DNA of 64,000 bases from Paraperibacillus esterisolvens (GTDB lineage: Bacteria > Bacillota > Bacilli > Bacillales > DSM-1321). Below, in pieces: positions 26,815 to 33,008 of the stretch. Position 1 is the first letter of the stretch. Every line of letters begins with the position of its first letter. The notes beneath the pieces are model-generated. The model searched no databases. It saw nothing but the letters and a program-made list of their open reading frames with translations, and had not been told where the DNA came from. The stretch lies in assembly GCF_046237625.1 (NCBI RefSeq), contig NZ_CP143545.1:2976001-3040000 (forward strand). Reading direction: 5' to 3'. The position numbers and the translations under genes are program-made.

Positions 26815-26955
26815 TTACATGATTGTATGAATCTGGAGCATTTTATCCACGTTCTCATCGTGCCACTTTTTAATCTGTTCTTCGTGGAATGCTTCCCTTC
26901 TTGTTTTCTTGACCGGCTTGATGCTGATGGTAAAGAATAGCATGGAAATCGTCAT
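26815..26955 (-). CDS. YrzI-like small protein, copy 3
   Basis: 46 residues (MTISMLFFTISIKPVKKTRR...). Residues 1-20 form a hydrophobic then basic head; residues 21-46 form an amphipathic helix (FHEEQIKKWHDENVDKML). It is nearly identical in layout to copy 4. The ATG has a GGGAGGTGATT site. It is 25 bases after copy 4 in the same direction, consistent with one mRNA. Confidence 0.85.
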   Translation of the reverse strand: MTISMLFFTISIKPVKKTRREAFHEEQIKKWHDENVDKMLQIHTIM

Positions 26956-26980
26956 AAAATCACCTCCCTTATTCGTTTTA

Positions 26981-27121
26981 TTACATAACATTGTTGATGT
27001 GAAGCATTTTATCCGCCTTCTCTTCATGCCAGCTTTTTATCTGTTCTTCATGGAAAGCAGCCTGCCTCGATTTCTTTAACGGTTTAATGAAAATCGTGAA
27101 AAATAACATTGGAATACCCAT
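26981..27121 (-). CDS. YrzI-like small protein, copy 4 (first in array)
   Basis: 46 residues (MGIPMLFFTIFIKPLKKSRQ...), the closest paralogue of copy 3 (shared FHEEQIK.WHEE..DKML). The ATG at 27121 has an AAGGAGGTGAT site. The longer frame upstream runs through the terminator-like hairpins and is not used. Only about 43 bases separate it from the last hairpin, so a separate promoter is not obvious. Confidence 0.85.
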   Translation of the reverse strand: MGIPMLFFTIFIKPLKKSRQAAFHEEQIKSWHEEKADKMLHINNVM

Positions 27122-27162
27122 GGTATCACCTCCTTTGTTGTTCAAAATCCTTAATGAAGGCG

Positions 27163-27193
27163 TAAAAAGGCCGCAGAGAAGCTTCTGCGGCCA
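27163..27193 (-). terminator. Terminator-like hairpin 3 ahead of the YrzI array
   Basis: On the minus strand GGCCGCAG and CTGCGGCC form an 8-bp stem, followed by TTTTTACG. It is the last of three in a row before copy 4. Confidence 0.8.
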
Positions 27194-27225
27194 TAAAAAT
27201 GCCGCAGGCAAGATCCCAGACGGCA
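27194..27225 (-). terminator. Terminator-like hairpin 2 ahead of the YrzI array
   Basis: A short stem TGCCG/CGGCA with a large loop and a TTTTTAT tail on the minus strand. It is the weakest of the three. Confidence 0.55.
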
Positions 27226-27261
27226 CAAAAAGGCCGCATGGAATATTCTCCCTGCGGCCTA
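27226..27261 (-). terminator. Terminator-like hairpin 1 ahead of the YrzI array
   Basis: AGGCCGC and GCGGCCT form a 7-bp stem followed by TTTTG on the minus strand. It begins about 14 bases after the end of the longer leader ORF. Confidence 0.72.
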
Positions 27262-27274
27262 TTATCACTTTCAT

Positions 27275-27382
27275 TCACACAAAGAAATAATAAGAATTAA
27301 ACCATACCATCCAGGTCGAATATAAAACTATGAAATATGAAGTTTTCAGCTTGAACCTTTGCCTGAATATCCAACATGTCAT
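27275..27382 (-). CDS. Candidate leader miniprotein ahead of the YrzI array (two overlapping frames)
   Basis: A strong promoter (27430-27458) and a near-consensus AAGGAGGT site lead to two overlapping tiny frames. One starts at the ATG at 27382 (4 bases from the site): 35 residues, basic then aromatic/hydrophobic (FKLKTSYFIVLYSTWMVWF). The other starts at the ATG at 27377 (9 bases): 26 residues, ends at 27297, beginning MLDIQAKVQAENF. Spacing favours the shorter one. I do not recognise either, and which is translated is unresolved. Confidence 0.45.
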   Translation of the reverse strand: MTCWIFRQRFKLKTSYFIVLYSTWMVWFNSYYFFV

Positions 27383-27429
27383 TCGACCTCCTTTGGTTAT
27401 TTTGCTCCTCTTAAGAGCTTACATTGGTA

Positions 27430-27458
27430 AGTATATCCAAGAAGCATTGTTTTGTAAA
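27430..27458 (-). promoter_or_regulatory. SigA-type promoter ahead of leader ORF and YrzI array
   Basis: On the minus strand TTTACA (27453-27458) and TATACT (27430-27435) are 17 bases apart. The predicted start is about 40 bases upstream of the tiny ORF. Confidence 0.82.
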
Positions 27459-27680
27459 CCAGTTTTTTGCCTAAATTATCGACATTTTTCACAAAAAGGG
27501 CTCTTTGACCCGTTCTGCGGCACCTGCTGCCCTGTCCGGGGAAAGAGAATATGCTGCCATACAAAAGCAAAGCCTTCCATCAAAGCAAAAGAGAACCGCA
27601 AAATTTTTTGGACACCCTTCCATTGCATATTTACACGCCGTTTTGATGGCACCATAGAACCGAAAATGCGCTGTGTAGAA
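27459..27680. other. Gene-free stretch upstream of the YrzI promoter
   Basis: About 220 AT-rich bases between the yrhC terminator and the promoter. A plus-strand frame covers it, but it lacks a ribosome binding site and resembles no protein. Nothing else is seen. Confidence 0.5.
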
Positions 27681-27681
27681 T

Positions 27682-27719
27682 AAAGCCCGGGGAAAACAAC
27701 TTGTTTTCCCCGGGCTTTG
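27682..27719 (-). terminator. Strong terminator of the yrrT-yrhC operon
   Basis: A 17-bp perfect stem (AAAGCCCGGGGAAAACA and its complement) with a 4-base loop directly after the yrhC stop. Its A-rich and T-rich arms may let it work both ways. Confidence 0.9.
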
Positions 27720-27720
27720 T

Positions 27721-27984
27721 TTAAGAACTTATGTTATTATCGCTGTCCTCTGTTTCCAAAAGCAGTTTTTTATATTTTGCTGATAGTAAGAAAAATAATC
27801 CGGCTCCCGCTATGGCAATTATCGCAGCCCACATCATTGGAAAGTTCGGATTCAATCCTTTTCCATAAGAATCAACCAGTACCCCGAGGTAAAAGAAAAC
27901 TCCCAGGCAAATAAGGGTGTAGGCAAACCGCTTATAATCCGTCATCTTTTCATGAAGCTTCCTAAGCTGTTTATTATGAATCAC
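27721..27984 (-). CDS. yrhC: YrhC family membrane protein
   Basis: An 87-residue protein of unknown function with two transmembrane helices (about residues 22-40, YTLICLGVFFYLGVLV, and 50-68, MMWAAIIAIAGAGLFFLL). The basic N-terminus NKQLRKLHEKMTDYKRF matches B. subtilis YrhC. I set the start at the GTG at 27984, preceded by AGGTGAGG. It is the last gene after mccB, about 90 bases on, in the cysteine-related operon. Confidence 0.85.
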   Translation of the reverse strand: MIHNKQLRKLHEKMTDYKRFAYTLICLGVFFYLGVLVDSYGKGLNPNFPMMWAAIIAIAGAGLFFLLSAKYKKLLLETEDSDNNISS

Positions 27985-28073
27985 TAGTTCCTCACCTGCC
28001 TTTTCCAATCATGTTATTACCTTAACATAATCGGCAGGCAGGTTAACTAGTAGATTGCTGTAAATACAGAGGG

Positions 28074-29210
28074 TTAATCCTCCAGGGCATGCGCCAGATC
28101 TTCTATCAGGTCTTCCACATCTTCAAGTCCCACGGAGATTCTGATGAGACCTTCTGTGATTCCGAGCTCCGCCCTCCGCTCCTGCGGGATGGATGCGTGA
28201 GTCATCCTTGCCGGGATGGAAATGAGGCTCTCTACTGCACCAAGGCTTTCAGCGAGGGTAAAGTATTTAAGTCTGCTGAATACTTTATCCGCCTTTTCGG
28301 CGCTGCCGACATCAAAGGAGACCATTCCGCCAAATCCTCCTGCCTGCTTTTTGGCAATATCATGGTTTGGATGTGAGGGAAGCCCGGGATAATACACTTT
28401 GGAAACAGCCTTATGGGATGACAAAAACGCTGTGATTTCAGCCGTGCTGCTTTCCGTTTCCTCCATCCTTACTCCCAATGTCTTGATGCCCCTGATCAGC
28501 AGCCAGGAATCCTGAGGCCCTAATACCCCGCCGGTCGAGTTTTGGATGAAGTGCAGATCATTCCCAAGCTCCTCAGAATTGACAACCACCAGGCCGGCCA
28601 CCACATCGCTATGACCGCCAATATATTTGGTTGCACTGTGCAGGACAATATCAGCACCATGAGTGATCGGCGTCTGCCAATACGGTGTGCTGAATGTATT
28701 GTCTACGATAGTCAGCAATCCATTTTCTTTTGCGAGTTTTGCAATGGCTGCTATATCAGACACCTTCAGCAGCGGGTTTGTAGGCGTCTCCAGGTAAACG
28801 GCCTTGGTTTCTGGCCTGATTTCCTTAGTGATAGCATCGATATTGCTTGTATCCACAAATGTCGCTTCAAGCCCGAAGCGGTTCAGCACCTTTGTCATCA
28901 CCCTGAAGGTCCCGCCATATACATCATCCGTCATGATGATGTGATCTCCCTTACTGAATAACATCATGACCGCAGTGATTGCCGCCATGCCGGAAGCAAA
29001 TGCAAAGCCCCGCTCTCCGTTTTCAAGGTCTTTGATCAATTCCTCGAGCGCGTGTCTTGTCGGGTTGCCTGTTCTGGAATATTCAAAGCCGCTGTGCTTC
29101 CCCACTTCTTCCTGTTTATATGTGCTCACCTGGTATATCGGGGTGGAAACGGCACCTGTTACAGGGTCTCCGAAAAGACCTCCATGGATCAGCCTTGTTT
29201 TCTTTTTCAT
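28074..29210 (-). CDS. mccB: Cystathionine gamma-lyase / homocysteine gamma-lyase MccB
   Basis: PLP enzyme that splits cystathionine to cysteine in the methionine-to-cysteine pathway. It is 378 residues, Cys/Met metabolism family. The PLP lysine is in HSATKYIGGHSD (about residue 196); YSRTGNPTR and the C-terminal SLGAVESLISIPARMTH are typical blocks. It starts right after the mccA stop with an AGGAGG site inside mccA. Cystathionine gamma-synthase belongs to the same family, but the mccA neighbour favours MccB. Confidence 0.94.
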   Translation of the reverse strand: MKKKTRLIHGGLFGDPVTGAVSTPIYQVSTYKQEEVGKHSGFEYSRTGNPTRHALEELIKDLENGERGFAFASGMAAITAVMMLFSKGDHIIMTDDVYGGTFRVMTKVLNRFGLEATFVDTSNIDAITKEIRPETKAVYLETPTNPLLKVSDIAAIAKLAKENGLLTIVDNTFSTPYWQTPITHGADIVLHSATKYIGGHSDVVAGLVVVNSEELGNDLHFIQNSTGGVLGPQDSWLLIRGIKTLGVRMEETESSTAEITAFLSSHKAVSKVYYPGLPSHPNHDIAKKQAGGFGGMVSFDVGSAEKADKVFSRLKYFTLAESLGAVESLISIPARMTHASIPQERRAELGITEGLIRISVGLEDVEDLIEDLAHALED

Positions 29211-30134
29211 TTAAATGCCTCCTCTGTATATTTGCTTGCTTAAATACCTTTCGCTTGAATCCGGAAATATCATGGCTATATGAGTTCCGTGCTCCGCTTT
29301 TTCCGCTTCCTTCAAGGCTGCGGCCAGAACGGCTCCTGATGAGCTCCCTGCGAGGATACCTTCCTTTGCGGCGAGTTCCTTTACCAGACGGAAGGCATCC
29401 TCATCTGCCACAGTATATACCTCATCAAAATAAGAGCGGTCCATATAGTCTGGCAGGAACTCCATTCCTATCCCCTCCGTCTTATGAGGCCCTGGCTCTC
29501 CTCCATTGAGGATTGAGCCTTCGGGTTCCACAATCACGGTTTTGATGGCCGGGTTTTTTTCCTTTAAGTATTTTGATGTCCCCATGAAAGTCCCTCCTGT
29601 TCCCGCCCCGGCAATGAAGACGTGAAGGCTGCCGTCTAGCTGCTGCCAGAGCTCCGGGCCAAGTGTCTTATAGTAGGTTTCCGGATTATCAGGATTTGAG
29701 AATTGAGCTGGGGAGTATGAGCCGGGAATTTCTGCCAGAAGTTCATCAGCCTTTTTGATAGCGCCTGCCATGCCTTCTGCTGTTGGAGTATTGATGACCT
29801 CAGCCCCCAGTGCCTTCATCAGCTCCTGCTTTTCCTGACTGAACTTTTCAGGCACACAGAAAATGACCCTGATTCCCTTTTCGATGGCTGCGAGTGCCAG
29901 GCCGATTCCCGTGTTGCCGGCTGTAGGTTCAATGATGGTGCCTTTTTCAGGGAGCTTCCCGCTTTTAAGGGCTGCAGTGATCAATTCCTGTCCCAGCCTG
30001 TCTTTTATACTGCCGCCCGGGTTGAAGAACTCGAGTTTGGCAAAGAGCTTGACTCCTTGCGGAAGATTGAAGTTATTTATTTGCACGAGGGGGGTGTTGC
30101 CTACTAATTCATGTATATTGCGATATACATCCAT
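29211..30134 (-). CDS. mccA: MccA, cystathionine beta-synthase / O-acetylserine-thiol lyase family
   Basis: PLP beta-family enzyme that joins homocysteine with a serine derivative in reverse transsulfuration. It is 307 residues from the ATG at 30134, which has an AAGGGAGC site. The PLP lysine lies in NPGGSIKDR (about residue 43), the phosphate loop GTGGTF and the binding motif PTAGNTGIGLA are present. It is next to mccB and downstream of mtnN and yrrT, the layout of B. subtilis yrhA. Plain cysteine synthase is the alternative. Confidence 0.93.
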   Translation of the reverse strand: MDVYRNIHELVGNTPLVQINNFNLPQGVKLFAKLEFFNPGGSIKDRLGQELITAALKSGKLPEKGTIIEPTAGNTGIGLALAAIEKGIRVIFCVPEKFSQEKQELMKALGAEVINTPTAEGMAGAIKKADELLAEIPGSYSPAQFSNPDNPETYYKTLGPELWQQLDGSLHVFIAGAGTGGTFMGTSKYLKEKNPAIKTVIVEPEGSILNGGEPGPHKTEGIGMEFLPDYMDRSYFDEVYTVADEDAFRLVKELAAKEGILAGSSSGAVLAAALKEAEKAEHGTHIAMIFPDSSERYLSKQIYRGGI

Positions 30135-30200
30135 ATGAATGCTCCCTTTAAATGGTTGATAACTCACTTCATTCTATTTTTTTCCCAGCTAAACCAGCTG

Positions 30201-30238
30201 CTTTCCCAAAATACGGGTGTATCCGATTTTTGGGAAAG
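30201..30238 (-). other. Long hairpin between mtnN and mccA
   Basis: An inverted repeat of 11 bp (CTTTCCCAAAA/TTTTGGGAAAG) plus 3 bp more after a 2-base mismatch, with a 6-base loop. Neither side has a T tail, so it does not look like a plain terminator. It may be a processing or stability element in the operon mRNA. Confidence 0.6.
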
Positions 30239-30285
30239 TTCCGGTTTACTTTGTTTAAGGCTGTTTTCGCACAAATTGGCTGTTA

Positions 30286-30421
30286 AACAAGAAAGTTGAT
30301 CTCCGCTCCAGGCACTCGCTTTCCTCAGGGGTCTCGCGCCTGAAGCGGAAGTCCACTTGCTATATGTTTTAATATGCACAGAGCACTGATATAAAACAGC
30401 AATTTTTTAGAAAAGATTCTT
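30286..30421. repeat. Family-2 intergenic repeat, copy 1 (degenerate)
   Basis: It begins AACAAGAAAGTTGAT, includes GCTCCAGGCACTCGCTTTCC and GGGGTCTCGCGCCTGAAGCGGAA, and ends CAATTTTTTAGAAAAGATTC next to the mtnN stop. It shares both ends with 50008-50167 and 32896-32989. The core resembles a GC-rich intergenic repeat that is common in Bacillus genomes. Confidence 0.7.
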
Positions 30422-30423
30422 AT

Positions 30424-31116
30424 TTAAAGACGGTCAACGATTTTTGTAACCAAGCGGGCTGAATTTTCTGCTGCTGTCACAAGGAATTTATCAAATGAGA
30501 TATCTGATTCCTTGCCGGCGATATCTGACAGTGAACGGATGACTACAAATGGCACACCGAACTGGTAAGCCGTCTGGGCTATCGCTGCAGCCTCCATTTC
30601 CGCTGCATAAAGCTGAGGGAATTTCTCTCTCACAAATTCGACTCTGCTGCTGTCGCTCATAAATGAATCTCCAGTCGCAATCAACCCCATTACCACCTGG
30701 ATGCCTTCAATTTCACCTGCTGCTTCTTCAGCTGCCTTCACTAATTTATCATCAGCAAGAAAGGCTGCCGGAAGCTGGGGTACCTGGCCGTATTCATAAC
30801 CGAAAGCTGTTACATCTACGTCATGGTGGCGGACTTCGGAGGAAATCACAACATCCCCAACTTCAAGTGAAGAAAGGAACCCGCCTGCGGAGCCGGTATT
30901 GATGATCACATCCGGCTTGTATCTTTCAAGCAGGATTGCCGTTGACACGGCCGCATTGACCTTTCCAATGCCTGATTTAAGCAGGATGATTTCCTTGCCA
31001 TTCAATGTTCCCATATTGAATTCACAGCCTGCTATCGTTTCCTGTGTCAGGTTTTCTACTTGATCTCTTAGTATGGATACTTCTTCTTCCATCGCTCCTA
31101 TTATTGCTGCTTTCAT
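30424..31116 (-). CDS. mtnN: 5'-methylthioadenosine/S-adenosylhomocysteine nucleosidase
   Basis: Removes adenine from methylthioadenosine and S-adenosylhomocysteine, recycling the methyl-transfer product. It is 230 residues. Typical blocks are GAMEEEVSILRD (catalytic E12 region), INTGSAGG, and the late AEMEAAAIAQTAY with FVVIRSLSDIA. The ATG has a GAGGT site. It lies between yrrT and mccA, feeding homocysteine-derived sulfur to MccA/MccB. Confidence 0.97.
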   Translation of the reverse strand: MKAAIIGAMEEEVSILRDQVENLTQETIAGCEFNMGTLNGKEIILLKSGIGKVNAAVSTAILLERYKPDVIINTGSAGGFLSSLEVGDVVISSEVRHHDVDVTAFGYEYGQVPQLPAAFLADDKLVKAAEEAAGEIEGIQVVMGLIATGDSFMSDSSRVEFVREKFPQLYAAEMEAAAIAQTAYQFGVPFVVIRSLSDIAGKESDISFDKFLVTAAENSARLVTKIVDRL

Positions 31117-31131
31117 GGGGACAACCTCATT

Positions 31132-31773
31132 TCAATTCTGTTTTTCCGCCTCTACTATCCAGACAAATTCATTGCATCGTTCAAAGGATGCGGTAAAGCC
31201 GCAGGCATGTAATATACTCTTTAAGAAGGGGATGGTCGAATAATACTCTGACTTAAGATCCTGCGCCAGATTATAATAGCCTGCCCGTTCAGCCTCTGCC
31301 ACTGCCCTTTGATAGTCAGCATTTGATTCATACATCGTATCGGCAAAAACTATTTTACCACCTTTACTCAGGAGGCTGCCATAAAGTTTGACGGCCTGCT
31401 CCTTTTCAGCATCGGTCAAATGATGGAAGGCATATGAACTGACAAAAGCATCGGTCATTGTCCCTGTCTCAAAGGCAAGAAAATCCCCATCGAGGACCTG
31501 GACCTGCCCGCCTAATTTTTCAATCATTTTACTTCTCATGGACGGCGAAGGTTCGACAGCTGTCACCCTGCATCCCCTTTCCAATAATCTGCCGGTGAGA
31601 TTCCCGGTTCCCGGTCCAAATTCTATGACCTGCCCGGCAACCTTGGATGCCACCCGGCCCAGAATTTCATCATAATGTTCAAAAACCTTGCGATATTCTA
31701 TATCATGGCCCGTCACGGTATCATCATACGTGCTTGCCCACTCATTGAATAATTCCACAAACTCCCGTCCCAT
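31132..31773 (-). CDS. yrrT: SAM-dependent methyltransferase YrrT
   Basis: A 213-residue class I methyltransferase of unknown substrate, first gene of the yrrT-mtnN-mccA-mccB-yrhC operon. SAM motif I is VIEFGPGTGNLTGRLL, followed by TAVEPSPSM and SSYAFHHLTD. The ATG at 31773 has an AGAAGGTG site; a longer frame runs through the promoter region. Length and sequence match B. subtilis YrrT. Confidence 0.93.
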   Translation of the reverse strand: MGREFVELFNEWASTYDDTVTGHDIEYRKVFEHYDEILGRVASKVAGQVIEFGPGTGNLTGRLLERGCRVTAVEPSPSMRSKMIEKLGGQVQVLDGDFLAFETGTMTDAFVSSYAFHHLTDAEKEQAVKLYGSLLSKGGKIVFADTMYESNADYQRAVAEAERAGYYNLAQDLKSEYYSTIPFLKSILHACGFTASFERCNEFVWIVEAEKQN

Positions 31774-31794
31774 CTTAAAACACCTTCTTAATTT

Positions 31795-31841
31795 TATTAT
31801 TCCTATAGATATACTATGTTTTAAATAATAAACGGTTCCGG
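31795..31841 (-). promoter_or_regulatory. Promoter and probable CymR operator of yrrT operon
   Basis: On the minus strand a TATTAT -10-like box is followed by TAGTATATCTATAGGAATAA. The AGGAAT core with AT-rich flanks resembles the CymR operator ahead of yrrT in B. subtilis. A -35-like TTGCTA lies 18 bases upstream of the -10. The exact operator ends are inferred. Confidence 0.55.
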
Positions 31842-31904
31842 TTCTATATAGCAAGGATTTTAATCAGTCTGTTAAGATATACTTACGGGCAGGAGGTGAT
31901 CGTA

Positions 31905-32108
31905 TTGAATTTCCAGATTGACATCATGGAAGACAAAATAGAGTTTTTTGAAGCTTTATCTATCAAGGAAATGGAAGAGAAGATTCAATCACAAATAGAA
32001 GTGAATAAAGCCATTTTACTTCAGGTTCATTCCGTTTCCCAGATGCATGTTTCCGAAGAAGGCAGGAGGTTCTACAGTGCTGCCGTCCATTTTAAAGCAA
32101 AAAAATAG
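31905..32108 (+). CDS. yrzA: YrzA family (DUF2536) protein
   Basis: A 67-residue protein of unknown function beginning MNFQIDIMEDKIEFFEA. The start is a TTG 6 bases after AGGAGGTG; an in-frame GTG at 31896 overlaps that site. It matches the YrzA family in length and in the end SAAVHFKA. It is divergent from yrrT and convergent with yrrS, with a shared terminator. Confidence 0.87.
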   Translation: MNFQIDIMEDKIEFFEALSIKEMEEKIQSQIEVNKAILLQVHSVSQMHVSEEGRRFYSAAVHFKAKK

Positions 32109-32143
32109 AGGGGCGCTGCGCACGCCTCCCTTTATTTTTTATC
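32105..32143. terminator. Terminator between yrzA and yrrS
   Basis: GAGGGGCG/CGCCTCCC (one mismatch, one G-T) with a TTTATTTTTT tail on the plus strand and a CTATTTTT tail on the minus strand. Confidence 0.78.
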
Positions 32144-32770
32144 ATTCACTTTCAGTTCCTGCACCTTCACAGGTTTCCAGCCTTGTCCGTCTACCCATTC
32201 AATGAAAACCCGGTAGGTCTGGTCGCTGTCTTTGGCTGAAACAGTCCCGGCTGCACTGTTTGGCGATCCATTATTCTCTATCCACCATACAGTAAGATTT
32301 CCTGGGTCAATTTTCGCGCCATATGCGAGCGCCTTTTCCATTTCAATCCAATCTGCAGACCCCTCTTCATAAGTTGCCGTATGCTCTCCCTGCTGTGAGG
32401 TTCCGACCGGTTTCCATGATTCATTCACATAAGATCTTTTTACATTCGGTGAATCATCAGGAACTTCGGTTACCTTATCAGGATCTTTTTTCTCTTCTTC
32501 AGGCTCCTTGGCTGTCAGGTCTGCTGCGCTGTCATCTTTTTCCGGCCTGGCTGTTTCATCGTTATCCTTATTCTGCTTGGCAGCTGTTTCTGCCTTTTGT
32601 CCTGAGGTACTCTTCCCTGCACTTTTGTCTTCTTTTCCTCCCATGAAAATGAAGCCGGCAACAGACAATATCAGTATGGAAACAATGATGATCAGGAAAT
32701 TATAAATCCGGTTTGCTTTTTTCTGTTTGGTTTTATCCAAACGCGAATTGTTATTCAAATCCCGCTCCAA
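32132..32770 (-). CDS. yrrS: YrrS family (DUF1510) membrane-anchored protein
   Basis: 212 residues with one transmembrane helix near the N-terminus (about 23-44, FLIIIVSILILSVAGFIFM). A low-complexity Asp/Glu/Lys/Ser linker (about 45-115) leads to an outer domain (about 118-210) with ESWKPVGTSQQGEHTATYEEG and WKPVKVQELKV. The start is a TTG with a GGGGGGA site; another TTG four codons later is possible. It lies downstream of pbpI, as in B. subtilis. Function unknown. Confidence 0.87.
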   Translation of the reverse strand: MERDLNNNSRLDKTKQKKANRIYNFLIIIVSILILSVAGFIFMGGKEDKSAGKSTSGQKAETAAKQNKDNDETARPEKDDSAADLTAKEPEEEKKDPDKVTEVPDDSPNVKRSYVNESWKPVGTSQQGEHTATYEEGSADWIEMEKALAYGAKIDPGNLTVWWIENNGSPNSAAGTVSAKDSDQTYRVFIEWVDGQGWKPVKVQELKVNDKK

Positions 32771-32895
32771 AAAAATCCCCCCGCTTATCTCAGGCAGGCA
32801 AGAGCTCTGCCTGCTGTTATTCGCTTCTATCTTATCATGATTAGAGCTGTGCTTCTAAGAAAAAAGGCTAATTTCGTATATATACTGGCTTTTGG

Positions 32896-32989
32896 ATCAG
32901 AAAGTGGATTTCCGTTAAAGGCTCTTGCTTACTTATTTGATTTCCTAACAGAACTTATCAGAAAACAACGAGTATCTTAGAAAATAGCC
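32896..32989. repeat. Family-2 intergenic repeat, copy 2 (most degenerate)
   Basis: It begins CAGAAAGTGGATTTCCGTT and ends GAAAACAACGAGTATCTTAG just before the pbpI stop. It shares the end sequences, but not the GC-rich core, with the other two copies. Confidence 0.55.
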
Positions 32990-33008
32990 AAGAAAAAAGG
33001 CATCTCCA

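Noticed and set aside
27330..27683. Plus-strand open frame of 117 residues opposite the YrzI leader region
   Set aside because: No ribosome binding site, cysteine-rich and low-complexity composition, no recognisable domain, and it runs antisense across a clear minus-strand promoter and ribosome binding site.
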